Assembly (NCBI GenBank): GCA_019925095.2
Contig: CM034410.1
Span: 15,730,436-15,794,435 of the forward strand
Source of the DNA: Dendrolimus kikuchii
Taxonomy: Eukaryota; Arthropoda; Insecta; Lepidoptera; Lasiocampidae
Direction: 5' to 3'
Length of the DNA stretch: 64,000 nt
In this document: positions 1-11,089 of the stretch, piece after piece
Numbering within the stretch: position 1 is the stretch's first letter
How the letters are laid out: every line of letters starts with the position of its first letter
Notes under the pieces: model-generated
Seen by the model: the letters and a program-made list of their open reading frames with translations, nothing else
Told to the model about the DNA's origin: nothing
Databases searched by the model: none
Position numbers and translations under genes: made by a program

Positions 1-392
1 TTAGCTTGCCTAAGCGAATTTTTAAATTTATGAAGTTGTAGTATTAGTCAATATGTCGTCACGTCTTGCTGATTGTGTTTGATAGGATTTAACTTGCTCT
101 TTGGGAGTGTAAACTCAAATTCAATGGATAAGATATGAATTATATATATACATAAATGTTAAAAAGTATTTGTGAAATGTTGTACGTTCGTTTCGTATAT
201 TTTGTATGGATGATTATGAAATTAAAATGCTTTAAATGTGTCTACGTTTTTTACTCCACTTTCCGATCTCCAATCATATTATGAGGGTTGATTTTTTTTT
301 CATGGTTCCGTAACTAGATAGCGAAAATAGGGGAACGTTTCTCATCTCTACGGAAACTTTTGTAGCGGACTGACAAGCCCTTACTTATCCCT
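1..392. other. No feature seen
   Basis: AT-rich sequence with a T8 tract near 291. No coding segment or repeat with a second copy in the window was recognised. Confidence 0.5.
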
Positions 393-1530
393 ATTAATAT
401 TATAAATGCGAAAGTAACTCTGTCTGTCTGTCTATCTGTCTGTCTGTCTGTTCCGTTTTCACGGAAAAACTACTGGACCGATTTGGCTGAAACTCAGTAT
501 ATATATATTTTCGATGCCGAGGATGAATATAGGATATTTTTTATCCCGAAAAATGGGATAGTTTCCGGGATAAAAATATATTTATCTTTTTGTTTGTTAT
601 CCTTTTATGGAAAGACTATTGGACCGATTTGGCTGAAACTCGGTACATATATAATTTGAATACCGAAAGTGCCCAAGGGATACTTTTTATCCCGGATAAT
701 GGGATACATTTTGGGATAGATTTATGTAAAGTTTATCCCGGAAACTAGGACAGTTTTCGTGATTTTGTCCACTCGGTCCACTCGGTCCACTCGGTCCACT
801 CGGTCCACTCGGTCCACTCGGTCCACTCGGTCCACTCGGTCCACTCGGTCCACTCGGTCCACTCGGTCCACTCGGTCCACTCGGTCCACTCGGTCCACTC
901 GGTCCACTCGGTCCACTCGGTCCACTCGGTCCACTCGGTCCACTCGGTCCACTCGGTCCACTCGGTCCACTCGGTCCACTCGGTCCACTCGGTCCACTCG
1001 GTCCACTCGGTCCACTCGGTCCACTCGGTCCACTCGGTCCACTCGGTCCACTCGGTCCACTCGGTCCACTCGGTCCACTCGGTCCACTCGGTCCACTCGG
1101 TCCACTCGGTCCACTCGGTCCACTCGGTCCACTCGGTCCACTCGGTCCACTCGGTCCACTCGGTCCACTCGGTCCACTCGGTCCACTCGGTCCACTCGGT
1201 CCACTCGGTCCACTCGGTCCACTCGGTCCACTCGGTCCACTCGGTCCACTCGGTCCACTCGGTCCACTCGGTCCACTCGGTCCACTCGGTCCACTCGGTC
1301 CACTCGGTCCACTCGGTCCACTCGGTCCACTCGGTCCACTCGGTCCACTCGGTCCACTCGGTCCACTCGGTCCACTCGGTCCACTCGGTCCACTCGGTCC
1401 ACTCGGTCCACTCGGACCATGTTATCTATTTTGTCATTTTTGTCAAGTTTTGTCATTTATGTACTTTACATATAGACGGGGGTGGTATAGTTGCGATATA
1501 AAATGAAGTGAATCTTTCGGGGGCAAATAC
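393..1530 (+). mobile_element. Dispersed element with internal 9-bp tandem array (copy 1)
   Basis: The element starts near 'attaatattataaatgcg' with a (CTGT)n stretch. It has two similar 'actggaccgatttggctgaaactc' modules and 'tatcccgg...gggata' palindromic modules, then the 9-mer array, then 'gaatctttcgggggcaaata'. The same modules occur in inverted orientation at 53315-53935, which sets approximate limits. I see no coding domain, so it is a non-autonomous element of unknown class. Confidence 0.7.
767..1414. repeat. Minisatellite: 72 perfect copies of gtccactcg
   Basis: The 9-bp unit gtccactcg is repeated 72 times without a visible mismatch over 648 bp. Because the unit is a multiple of three, both strands stay open (VDR repeats on minus, STR repeats on plus). 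These frames are artefacts of the array, not genes. The flanks hold degenerate 9-mers of the form tgacaaaa(n), suggesting that the array grew from an older 9-bp periodic tract. Confidence 0.97.
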
Positions 1531-1929
1531 ATACAAATTTAATACAAGGTAACCTGTACCACTTGCTTTTTAAACAAGAGATACGCACTAGAGGTTAACC
1601 CGCGGCGCAGCCGCGGGGTAAACTCTAGTTTTATATAAACATTCAAGAAACCCTTAAAGTACTAGTACTAGGAGTACATAAAATTAAAGAGTTGCCAAAC
1701 AAAATTAAACATTTACGTTGTAAGTAGAAACTGCAACTACTTGAAATAAAACACATACAGATTATAAATACTATTTATTTGTATTACTAAAATAATATAA
1801 ACTGTAATAGGGTAAACGATACCATTCTTGGCACCCTCTCAATGGTTGGATATTAATTTATTTAAAACATTAAATACTTTTTAGTTTTATTTTGTAGCCA
1901 TAGAATGATAATCTATAATATTATTAAAT

Positions 1930-2700
1930 TCTAAACATGCTATGTCTGTACGTTGAAGCTATTAAAAAAAAACTGGAATCGACTATATAAACGATGGAGA
2001 ACACTATGCATTTTTTTTAGATTTCTTGTCTGTTTGTTCGGGATTCACGTAAAAACTACAGGTCCGATTTCCATGCGGTTTTTGCTGATCGACAGCAAAT
2101 TCTTACGACTTAAAATCTGCGCTACATTTTATCCCGGGAAATTTTATGGGTTTTTTTTATTATTAACAACTCTACGGACTCCAGTTCCGTACCCTTTTTT
2201 ACAACTTAATTTCTAGTTTTAATTTTTTGAATTTAACACGCTTATTAGTTATTTTGGTTGTTGTGTGTGACATTAATTTATTCATTTTTGTGTTGAGGTG
2301 TACGTATCTTACGAATAACTTATTATATTAATTTATTCTAGTTTTAATACTAAACTTATACTATTGTAGAATGTATCTGTTACATGCTGGTGTTGTGAGG
2401 AAGTGCATGTGCAGTGTGGACCTTGGGAATTATTTAAAATTGCCAAATAAAAAAATCTTATTCTAATCGAATTAATAAAAAGTGTACATTTTTATTCAGA
2501 GAATCCCGTGGTATATTTCTAGGGAGGGCTTTGCTGTTTGTTCGGATGCATAAAAATTAGTTTATTAAAACAGTTTTCACTAAAACAGTAGCTTCCGATC
2601 TTTTTAAATGCTGCGGTACTTTGTGTCCCGGGAATACCGCGGGAATTTCAAGTCAAGCGTGGACGAAGGCGCGGGCATATCCTAGTAGATAATATGTTTT
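1930..2700 (+). repeat. Dispersed repeat E, copy 1
   Basis: It contains 'tttgttcggg', 'cttaaaatctgcgctacat', 'atcccgggaa', 'gttccgtaccc' and 'tactttgtgtcccggg' in the same order as at 16465-16830/17866-17989 and 35690-36260. No coding domain is recognised. Confidence 0.65.
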
Positions 2701-2714
2701 TTATTGTATGTTTG

Positions 2715-3047
2715 CAATATAAAAAGCTTTTTTGAAAAGGTTTTTCAATACAAGCTTTTGAGATCCTGGATATCATGCAGCAGAGTGCTAGCCAAGACAA
2801 GTAAAACGAGCCCAAACACGACGGGTCTGTCTAGTTTAGTACAGGAGTCCCTATGGCCACCTTCAGAGTCCATCATCAGATCAGCTCCATGATACCATAT
2901 TATTGCATTGTCACGCGATATACATATGCGTGCAAAATTTCGGATCAATCGGAAACCGGGATGTTGGTCAAATTTAACTTGCAAGATTCCACCCGAACTT
3001 ACATACATACATACATCCATTGCAAGTTAAATAAAAGCTTGTAATAA
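2715..3047 (+). repeat. Dispersed repeat D, copy 1
   Basis: This roughly 330-bp unit runs from 'aaaagcttttttgaaaagg' to 'gcaagttaaataaaagcttg', with an internal (CATA)n. Two further copies lie at 55268-55605 and 56108-56408. It is non-coding as far as I can see. Confidence 0.8.
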
Positions 3048-3299
3048 AATCAAGAATTTTCAATATCTTGAATAAATTGACAAGGCACTAATTACTTGGG
3101 GTGCCAAAAATTGTATAGTATCCCATATATCACAATATATTCTTAAATAATTATTCTCACTAATAATTACTGAAAGTCAACATTTTACATCTATTATTTT
3201 ATTGCGTTGGCAAACAGGCAAATAACTCATGGAAACTGGTTGCCGTCGTGGACATTTGCAACACCAAGGATACTAACGCATTACCAGCCTTTGATGTTG

Positions 3300-4049
3300 C
3301 GATAGGAAATGCAACAGAAGGGATATACAGGAAAAATTGGATAGAGGGAATTCATCGCATTTAGCGAAACACTTACAAGCCAATAGATGGCGTTATATAA
3401 TAATTGAGGTCGCAAACGATTCCCGAAACGTACAAAGAATGTATACTTTCCAACAGTAATAGCTGATATAGTGAACTCCATTTAGGCAGCCCCTTAAGCA
3501 GCTACTTCTCAGATTGTTGCTTCAAGAATAGTATAAATTATAATAAAAAAGACCGTAGGTGACTTTAAGCCAGGCTATGACGTCTATTATTACTTTTATA
3601 CTACAATGATAAACAGACGATTTAGAATTTTAGATTCTTCCATAAAAATAAGAAAATCACCCATCAAGTTCCTACCCAATAAGACATCGCTTCCCACAGA
3701 CAAATAAACCTAAAATTATCCATATTGAAAAGATCTACTCCATTTATATTTACAATATAAAATTACTAAAATAATACAAATTTCCAAATTACAATAACTC
3801 TCAAAATGAGCACTTTCAATTCTGTATGCCCCCTTTATGCAACAAAATTTACGATGAATATCTAATCATCCAAATTAAAAGAGTATGCATGCATGCTAGG
3901 AGATTTACAGAGCTATGTGACTTTTCAATTTAGCCGGTTATTATCGCAGATATTGATTTTTACTAGAGGTATTGCTTGCAATAGCAAATTATGTAAAGTT
4001 GCTCATTAATTTTGAACGTAAGTGTATATGAATATAATATTGGTTTAAT
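3300..4049. other. FATP 3' flank without recognised features
   Basis: AT-rich sequence downstream of the FATP stop codon. It should contain the 3' UTR and poly(A) site; the ATTAAA at 4049-4044 (minus) is the closest candidate. Nothing else was recognised. Confidence 0.5.
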
Positions 4050-4361
4050 CTATAGTCTTATTGTACCCAAAAGCAAATCATCGTAAAGTTTTTGGGTTAA
4101 AGGCACATATTCTCCAGATTTCTGGTCCAAGAAATACATAGGGTCGCTATGAGAGCTTGGCTTGTATCCTTGTTCTATTAACTCTTTCTTTTTCAACTTA
4201 AACGTTGCTGTTAAAGGAGGCTCTGGCAATATCCTGACGAATAGGGGTCTAGCATACACTGGTAATGAAGTTCTTAAGCCTTTGGCTAGTAGTGTTAAAT
4301 CTAGTTTCTTCTCTGGGTCTGCTATGGCCACCATTCCTGCTTTTCCTTCTAAATTTGGTAT
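4050..4361 (-). CDS. Fatp: FATP coding exon 11, C-terminus and stop (residues 558-660)
   Basis: The peptide opens IPNLEGKAGMVAI ('VpG.eGraGMaai' in FATPs) and continues with YARPLFVRILPEP, TATFKLKKKELIEQGY, DPMYFLDQKSGEY and YDDLLLGTIRL, then TAG at 4052-4050. FKL-KK-L-EGY is the family's C-terminal lid, whose lysine-containing strand closes over the adenylate. The acceptor is gtattttcag. Confidence 0.96.
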   Translation of the reverse strand: MPNLEGKAGMVAIADPEKKLDLTLLAKGLRTSLPVYARPLFVRILPEPPLTATFKLKKKELIEQGYKPSSHSDPMYFLDQKSGEYVPLTQKLYDDLLLGTIRL

Positions 4362-4944
4362 CTGAAAATACCAGGATAGCATAAATGTTAACGACTTCAA
4401 CAAGAAAATTTAATATTTATTCTGAACGTATAAGGCTTTGTAGAGCTGAATTTATAAAGAGGTAAATTTTGTGAGGTTGTTTGTAGCAAGTAATCTCTTT
4501 AACCACTGAACCGATTGTGAAAATTCTTTCACCAATGGAAAGCTACATTATTCCTAAGTGACATAGGCTTATTATTATTATATTTGATTGTGATTAATAA
4601 TATTTTTTAATTTTTTAATGATGCCCAGCGAAGTGAAAGCGAATATGAAATTTCATAATATGTACTTGAAATAACATTTATTAAATAGGGGAAAAGTGTA
4701 CTTTATAGTGGTAGAGAATCCGTATTCAGGCGAGCCAAGTCACATTAAAGTTTCAGTTGCATATATTTTTTAATTTAAAAATAAACTAATTACTAACATT
4801 AATATTTTTTATAATTAAATAATAAAATACAAGAAAGTGTTTCTATAAAAGGCATTTTACTTAAGTTGATTTTGAAGTAAATTTTAATAAACCTACTTTA
4901 ATTATTTTAAACCACCAGGAGAACATAATGCATTAGAAACTTAC

Positions 4945-5035
4945 GGAAACTCCATAAACAACTGCATCCTTTAATCCGATTAAAGAACTGATTACACCTT
5001 CAACCTCAGTCGTAGACACATTTTCTCCTCGCCAT
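4945..5035 (-). CDS. Fatp: FATP coding exon 10 (residues 527-557)
   Basis: The exon encodes [15 protein letters not shown] followed by [11 protein letters not shown], the near-invariant FATP block '[12 protein letters not shown].vl......dv.VYGV'. The acceptor is gtgttccag and the donor GTAAGT, and the exon is phase 0 at its end. Confidence 0.96.
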
Positions 5036-5689
5036 CTGGAACACAAACAAACTCAAAACCATTAAAAAACAAATAAATATAAAGCAAAACAAAATAATTA
5101 AACACATGTTGTGTTTTGTAACAAACACAATTGTATCTACATGTAATTGGAGATTACGTCATAAATTGGAATGTCAATCACCTTGACCGAGTAATTAAGT
5201 ATCGCGCGATTGCTAAATATTATCATTGCATGTTTGTCATCCTTATTTGTTCGGTTTGTTTTGGTGGTAGGGTGTTTGCCCGTTTGGATGGCTACCACCT
5301 TAAGTCTAGAGTACGCTGCCATAACAACCTTGAGTTAAATAGGAACGAGTATCGGACTTTTTAAAAGAAACCTTGGGCAAATTGTAGGTCTTTCAGTCAT
5401 CAAACGAGGGGGTTCTTGTGGCAGATCAAAAAGGCACATTTAACTCAGTTAAAATTTCAAAAATGGGTATGTTTTTGAAATATTGGTTAAAAACTTAAAC
5501 ATCCTCGAATTATTGTTCATTATTAACAAATGTTATACATTTTTTTTATTACAATGCATAGAAATATAACCTTCAAGTTCCAACAAGAGAAAAAAAAATT
5601 CAAACATGATTAATTAAGCAGTTTTTAGGATTTTTGTTCAAATTACTAGAATGCTTGTTACGTCTATAAAATACATCGATGTGCGTGGT

Positions 5690-6180
5690 CCAATGCACAT
5701 TTGGACGATTAAAGTTCCTTAAGTTACTAAGGAAATACAAACATCCAGAGCTCATTTAAAATGTCACCAGGGGCCCAAATCTGCTATTATTATCTCGTCA
5801 AAATCGCCGAATACTATCGTCTCAATCGTAGGTATTCCTGATTTCGGCATTCTGTTAACTGCAATGGTGTGCCCCGGGTACGCCATCTTTACAAATATTT
5901 ATACGCGAAAAATGTCAAGATAACGATCCGTAACTGTACTGACCACACATGCTTATTAAGCATGCCACTAAAGGTCAATTGGTATTTAGTAGCATACGCA
6001 TCGACGCTCGTAGCATACTTAATAAGCATGTCTGTCACTACTCCTAAAGTATACTTTAAGTGGTCCTATGATGTCCTATGACACGCAATTGGTCATCTTA
6101 GTAAAGTATCTGAGAATACTAGGAGAATATAAACATCAAGAGCTCACTTAAAAGTATCACTGGTAAGATTCTCTATATAT
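5690..6180. repeat. Decayed copies of the FATP exon 9 / intron 9 junction
   Basis: Plus-strand segments 5690-5785 ('taaagttccttaagttacta', 'ccagagctcatttaaaatgt') and 6085-6175 ('atactaggagaatataaaca', 'caagagctcacttaaaagta') resemble 6605-6690, which spans the real exon 9 donor ('gttattaggagaatataatg', 'caagagctcacctaaaagtg'). They look like old local duplications. Confidence 0.55.
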
Positions 6181-6187
6181 CTATCAT

Positions 6188-6595
6188 TTAAGAGCTATGC
6201 TCTTGTCGGTGGAGCCTCATCCAATCTTCTCTATTATGTGCCAGTTGTTTTACTTCTATGTAAGACACGACACCCACTTTTTGTTTTATTTGATCCATGA
6301 ATGCTCGCCTTGGTCTTCCCTTTCCTCCCCTTGCTTCCACTTTGCCTCCGATTAACGTGTATAAGAAGGTGTCGTGTCGTAACAAATGGCCAAACATCTT
6401 CCCCCTTCTTTCCTCCAGAGTTTTTAAAATTGTGCGTTTCTTCTTTACCATATCCAGTGCTTCTTCATTCATCTTCTTTTCTTTCCAACTTATTCTCTTC
6501 ATGCGTCTCCAACACCACATTTCAAATGCTTCTAATCTATCGCGATCTCTTTGTGTCATTGTCCAATTGAAGTAGAAATACTCAAAGTGGTCCAC
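6188..6595 (-). pseudogene. Non-LTR retrotransposon ORF2 C-terminus (RTE-like)
   Basis: This 135-codon open stretch encodes FEMWCWRRMKRISWKEKK, ERRGKMFGHLLRHDTFL and GKGRPRRAFMDQIK, ending DWMRLHRQEHSS. It is the post-RT C-terminal domain of RTE/L2-type reverse transcriptases ('cWRRmlrIsW..k..N..vl..........l...r..r..GHi.R'). It is a 5'-truncated relic inside FATP intron 9 and in the same orientation as the gene. Confidence 0.8.
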
Positions 6596-6671
6596 TACTT
6601 TAATCCAAAATACACTTGGCCAATTTAAAGTTCTTAAAGTTATTAGGAGAATATAATGATCAAGAGCTCAC

Positions 6672-6867
6672 CTAAAAGTGTCGCCGGTACGGTCCTTGAA
6701 GTAAAAGTACCCAAAGTGGTCCATCACCAATATATCGCCAGTGTTGAAATAACAATCACCATCTCTTTTGACATCACGAACCATTTTCTTCTCGGAAGCT
6801 GTTTTATCAGCGTAACCCGCGAATGTAAGTATCGCTTTCTTGGGATCTATTTTGCCAAGTAATAAGC
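6672..6867 (-). CDS. Fatp: FATP coding exon 9 (residues 462-526)
   Basis: The peptide runs LLLGKIDPKKA, FAGYADKTASEKK, YFNTGDILVMDHFGYFYF and KDRTGDTF. The TGD aspartate and the KDRTGD block are the ATP/ribose-binding motifs of the ANL enzyme family. The acceptor is cttattgcag; the donor GTGAGC leaves phase 2. Degenerate copies of this exon's 3' junction lie in the next intron (about 5690-5790 and 6085-6175). Confidence 0.95.
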
Positions 6868-7711
6868 CTGCAATAAGAAAAAATTCAACTGAAACTTCTT
6901 TAGTATCATTGTAATTTGAAACTCGATGAAACGAAAAAGCGACACTAAAATCATTTAAACACTATGCTCATACAGAGAGAGTTAGAAATGTTTTGAGATT
7001 GTTCGTTAATATTTCAAATTTCGTGTTTTAAAGCTTAAATATATGTTATGATATAATATATGAAATGTGACGTCATGAAATTTAGAATCCTTCCACCCCT
7101 TGTCACACTTTGTTTCACATCTACTGCGTGTAAACTGCACACACAGACAGACACAAAAATATTCTTAAGTTTTCAATGAATTTTGGTTACAATGCTCTAA
7201 TAGAGTTTAATCCATATGGGCATTGAAAACCAATACTACAATTACCCAGTAAAAAACATATTTTTCCAAAGCACATAACCCCTACAAGACCATAATACGT
7301 TGCAAAAAAGGAAGTGGTCTTCCAGTGGATACCCTCCCACTTTAAGGAAGTAGAAATAATTGTAAGATTGGACGGGGTGACATTATCACAAAGTGACAAA
7401 ACCCCGTTTATGATATAAAGATTTAAAAAAAAAAGACCTAATACATCACTTGCACTGACCTATATATATTTTTGGAAGTTCCTTAAAAGTCCATTTTTAT
7501 TAAGTTTAAAGACCCGAAGTCCCGAAAACTAACTAAACGCCTATATTTGTATTAGCGTTTTATGATTTGTTCGATATGTGCCGCTCCCACAGTGATACTG
7601 AGCGATTAGGTAATGCTCCCAGAAATATAGGAAGCTCGGTAAGCTTTGATTCTGTACCAACAAATCAGAAATGTGCATTAGTATTATTAGTTCTTGACAA
7701 AATAAAGATAC

Positions 7712-7785
7712 CTGGTTCGTGTGGTCCACAAGTAATGCACCTTCCGTTGACATCCCGTAAGATTTCTCCAGTAATTTCATCACAC
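7712..7785 (-). CDS. Fatp: FATP coding exon 8 (residues 437-461)
   Basis: This 74-nt exon encodes CDEITGEILRDVNGRCI and CGPHEP, matching 'vD..tGEpiRn..GlCi.c.p.EPG' of FATPs. The acceptor is gtttgtttcag; the donor GTATCT is a weaker but acceptable GT site. Phase 1 at its end joins exon 9 to give the Gly of EPG. Confidence 0.92.
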
Positions 7786-8084
7786 CTGAAACAAACCAAT
7801 TTGTTTCGGGATTAGAGAATAGAATTCCGGAACAACAATAAGCTGAATGTAAAATTTGTATGCTGAATTGCGGCACAAAAATTATCACATCCCTCCATTT
7901 CTCCAGTCTAATCCATAGTTGGAATAGAGATTCCAACTTCTTTATTCCATCCTAAAGACTGGCAATGCCTTGGCCTGACTCTTGGTGTTGCAGACGTCTA
8001 TAGACAGGAAACACTTTCCATTAAATGGTTTCTCTACCTGTTTCCCAGCTTCGTAATAAAAAGGAAATTAAAACTTTCTTATTG

Positions 8085-8275
8085 CTGGAGTACAGCAGGT
8101 AAACTGATAGATCACTTTATGGAAACTGATTACCGTCGGCTTATGGACATTCGCAAAGATGCTAACCAATGCTTCAAAAAAGGGACTGGCACCTGGCCTC
8201 TAATGCCAGAACATAACTCGAGGTTGTTACTAAACATATTCTAGACCAGGGACAGGGGCAAATATTCTACTGGAT
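8085..8275 (-). repeat. Old, strongly diverged repeat A relatives
   Basis: 'ttatggaaactgattaccgt', 'tggacattcgcaaagatgct' and 'tctagaccagggacagggg' align to repeat A only loosely. Similar old pieces are at 3205-3290, 5262-5340, 12330-12400, 39585-39710 and around the hAT relic (51250-51316 and 52745-52820). Confidence 0.5.
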
Positions 8276-8524
8276 GTGGGTTTTTATGTCTCACCTTTTC
8301 TTTCTTCTTTCAACACTCTTTTCTTTCTTCTCTCTGATTTTTAACTGAAGAGTGATGAGATATCAACTGACAAAGAAGTGATAGACATACAACTATAACA
8401 TGACAATGAAGCAAAATTTTGGTGCCCATTTTTTTTTTCATTATTTATCAATGGTATCATATCTCCTTCATCTAGTCATGTCTTCAATAAATAAAAAATA
8501 TTTAACTGAATGAAGACAACTTAC

Positions 8525-8603
8525 TTGACCAACGTGAGCGGATATATCGATGAAACTAGTCGGCTCAGGAAACCGATTGCACCGACTTTTGAATCCAAAT
8601 TCA
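8525..8603 (-). CDS. Fatp: FATP coding exon 7 (residues 411-436)
   Basis: This 79-nt exon, too short to stand out as an open frame, encodes NLDSKVGAIGFLSRLV and then YPLTLV. That matches the family's 'N.D..vGaiGF.sr....yPi.li' directly after the signature motif. The acceptor is ttttgttacag; the donor GTAAGT leaves phase 2. Confidence 0.93.
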
Positions 8604-8700
8604 CTGTAACAAAAAATTAAAATTTTTAAATATTCCTGTTCTATTATATACACTTTCTCTGAACGGTGTCCAAACATTTGTAGATCTCATGAATTTATAG

Positions 8701-8916
8701 AAGTCGTGGAAGGCCACGACACACCTTCCATGATCAAATTGATCGTGTACTAGCAGAAGGTGATGTCAGGAGCCTTAAGAACAGACGAGCTTGCATGACA
8801 AGAGTTATGAATGTCAAAGAGGCAAGTGAGGTGTGTAAGAATAAGCCTAAATGGCACTCTGTTGTTCGTGCCTACCCCGCAAGGGAACTAGCGTGAAGTT
8901 ATGTATGTATGTATGT
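8701..8916 (+). mobile_element. RTE-like retrotransposon 3' fragment (copy 1)
   Basis: This is the 3' end of the family encoding GRPRHTFHDQIDRVL, MTRVMNVKEASEVC and VVRAYPARELA, with an (ATGT)n tail. A 12-bp target duplication, atgaatttatag, flanks it (8689-8700 and 8917-8928). Confidence 0.93.
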
Positions 8917-9004
8917 ATGAATTTATAGGTATTCAAGTTTTGAGTAGTACCTACGATATTTATCAATTGGAACATAATTTTAATTCAATTACCGTGTTTA
9001 AATA

Positions 9005-9420
9005 AAAGGTGCCGCGCTCCTTAAAAAATATAGGTCCCAAGAAACGGGAACAAAAAAATGTTCGTAAAATGAAAATGACTGGGCCAAACTATATTAAATT
9101 TTTAGGGTACCAAATGGCAACTATTCCGCGTCGAACAAAAAAGAATCACGTAAATCGGATCATAACTGTCAGAGTAATCGGTGTACATATGGAACGGAAT
9201 GGAATTTTTTTCATAAAAAATATTCATAAAATGAAAACTACTGGGCCAAACTATGTCAAATTTTTAGGGGACCAAATGGCAACTATTCCGCGTCGAATAA
9301 AAAAGAATCACGTAAATCGGACGATAAATCTCAGAGTAATCGGTGAACATACATAAAAAAAAAGATTCCGACGAATTGAGAACTTCCTCCTTTTTTGAAG
9401 TCGATTAAAAATATAGGGCT
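9005..9420 (+). repeat. Composite repeat F, two tandem units
   Basis: 'ggtgccgcgctccttaaaaa' starts it. The module 'gccaaactat...aatttttaggg..accaaatggca...attccgcgtcgaa' occurs twice (about 9075-9190 and 9240-9355) before 'gaagtcgattaaaa'. The open frame across it reflects the duplication and is probably not a gene. Confidence 0.65.
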
Positions 9421-9756
9421 TTTCAAAAAGGGCGTAATAGACATGTAAAGTGTCGTCGAGACCAGCCACTCATCGGCTCCCTTAACCTCCTAATTAACTC
9501 ATTGGTCACTCTTCACCTGGCAAGCACTTAGTCAAAGTAATTTAATTGTTGGAAACGTGGACATTTTTGTAAATATTATGCTAAGTGATAAAAGCTACTT
9601 GTTTCGCCTTTGACAGGCATACAATTTTTTTTTGTAGTTTTGATTACAAGCCATTTATAGTCCTTATGACTACATATACATATTACGATTACATTATTGA
9701 TTATGATGGTATTATAATTACAATAAATGTTTAACATTCAATTAATTATGACTTAC

Positions 9757-9865
9757 TTGATCGCGCTTGCAAGATGTCCATGTACGGACGTCGATTGAAC
9801 CACTCGGTGACAACCCGCTGCACTAAGTGATCCATGTTTAAACCCATCATCAATAGATTATTCAT
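9757..9865 (-). CDS. Possible orphan coding exon in FATP intron 6
   Basis: On minus, an ATG-led frame runs through LNMDHLVQRVVTEWFNRRPY and MDILQARS to a consensus donor GTAAGT. A stop lies just upstream in frame, so it would be a first exon. The peptide does not fit FATP and I do not recognise it. It could be a nested gene's first exon, an alternative exon or chance. Confidence 0.25.
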
Positions 9866-10050
9866 TCATTCAACGCTCACTCGTTCAACACATACAGTTC
9901 GCTGGTTAAACTGGTGGAAATTGGCACTTGTCAGGTGTCGGGTAAATCCAATAAGCTATGACCCTTGTGTTACAAACGTCCATAGGCAACTATAGATACT
10001 TGATGTCAGTGTTGATTTATCCGTTAAAATACAAGCAAACCTAGTCTTAC

Positions 10051-10243
10051 CAAGATTACTATTGCCTTCGGTAGCACCGTAGAATTCCAACACCCTCTTA
10101 ACACCGAACCGATCGACGAACTCCTGCCATATTTGCGGCCTTAGTCCATTCCCGAAAAGGACTTGCACATTGTGAGTATTGTCATTTGGACCAGGAGGCA
10201 CTGCGAGGAGGTATCTGCAGATTTCACCTATGTATTGAGCTGC
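10051..10243 (-). CDS. Fatp: FATP coding exon 6 with VLACS/FATP signature (residues 347-410)
   Basis: The exon encodes AAQYIGEICRYLLAVPP, VLFGNGLRPQIWQEF and RVLEFYGATEGNSNL. The YIGEiCRYLL and FYGATEGN blocks are the fatty-acid-CoA-synthetase signature that separates FATPs from other acyl-CoA synthetases. It enters in phase 0 and leaves in phase 1, with donor GTAAGA. Confidence 0.97.
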
Positions 10244-10564
10244 CTGGAACATGAATAAGAGATTTTTGACATTTTTACCATGATTTGGCGAACTGGCACA
10301 GCGAGGGCCCTAAGTTTGAGTCACCCAACGTTAATACTTTACTTTTAATTTCAAATATGAGAAAAGTAAATAAAAACTGATCAATAAAACAAACAACTAC
10401 TACTCTAATTAAATCAGGCATTAAATCTGATGACTGATGATGACCTCATTTAATACGTCACGTATGAAACGTCAAGTAAATTTCTTTTTCTGTGACATTC
10501 TAGCAGCCAGTATTTTTTTGTCACTGATTATAGTAAATATTTAGCTCAAATTTATGTAAATTAA

Positions 10565-10770
10565 ATAAAAAATTTAGTGTCACGTTGTTTGTCCGCGATG
10601 GACTCCTAAACTGCTTGACCGATTTTAATCAAATTTGCACACCGTGTACAGTTTGATCCGACTTGAAAGATAGGATAGCTTACATTTGGACCCGGTAGGT
10701 GGCGCCGGAATCGGGTTCCAAATTTTATTTCTTCAGGGCAGAACAACGTCTGCCGGGACAGCTAGTGTAT
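10565..10770 (+). repeat. Helitron-like dispersed repeat fragment
   Basis: 'gcttgaccgattttaatcaa', 'gacccggtaggtggcgccgg' and the end 'acaacgtctgccgggacagctagt' are typical of a lepidopteran non-autonomous family whose 3' end resembles Helitrons (CTAG-type end). A related copy is at 23362-23805. The class is inferred. Confidence 0.5.
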
Positions 10771-10786
10771 ATATAAGTATAAAATC

Positions 10787-10985
10787 TTATACTAATATAT
10801 AAAAGTGTAGAGTTTGTTTGTTTGCTTGAACGCGCTAATCTCAGAAACTACTGGTCTGATTTGAAAAATTCTTTCAGTGTTAGATAGCCCATTTATCGAG
10901 GAAGGCTATAGGCTATATATCATCACGCTAAGACCAATCTTTTTTTAACTATTCCACGCGGACGAAGTCGCGGGCAGAAACTAAT
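10787..10985 (+). repeat. Dispersed repeat K ('acgaagtcgcgggcagaa' end), copy 1
   Basis: 'gaacgcgctaatctcagaaa', 'tatcgaggaaggctatagg' and 'ccacgcggacgaagtcgcgg' recur at 28668-28870 (inverted) and 60075-60308. It is probably Helitron-like and non-autonomous. Confidence 0.6.
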
Positions 10986-11089
10986 GATGTTATAAAATTG
11001 TTGATTTTTTTACAATTTATACTGCGATTTAACAGTAACTAAAAAAGTTGGGACATGAGTCGCATGTATTATCTATGGTTCGAATAGTT

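Noticed and set aside
722..1475. Long open frames of 244 and 238 codons with VDR or STR repeats
   Set aside because: They exist only because a 9-bp unit repeats without stops on both strands; there is no start context, domain or conservation.
9009..9356. 115-codon basic frame at repeat F as a gene
   Set aside because: The frame is produced by two tandem copies of a non-coding module, and the 18-kb and 35-kb copies break it.
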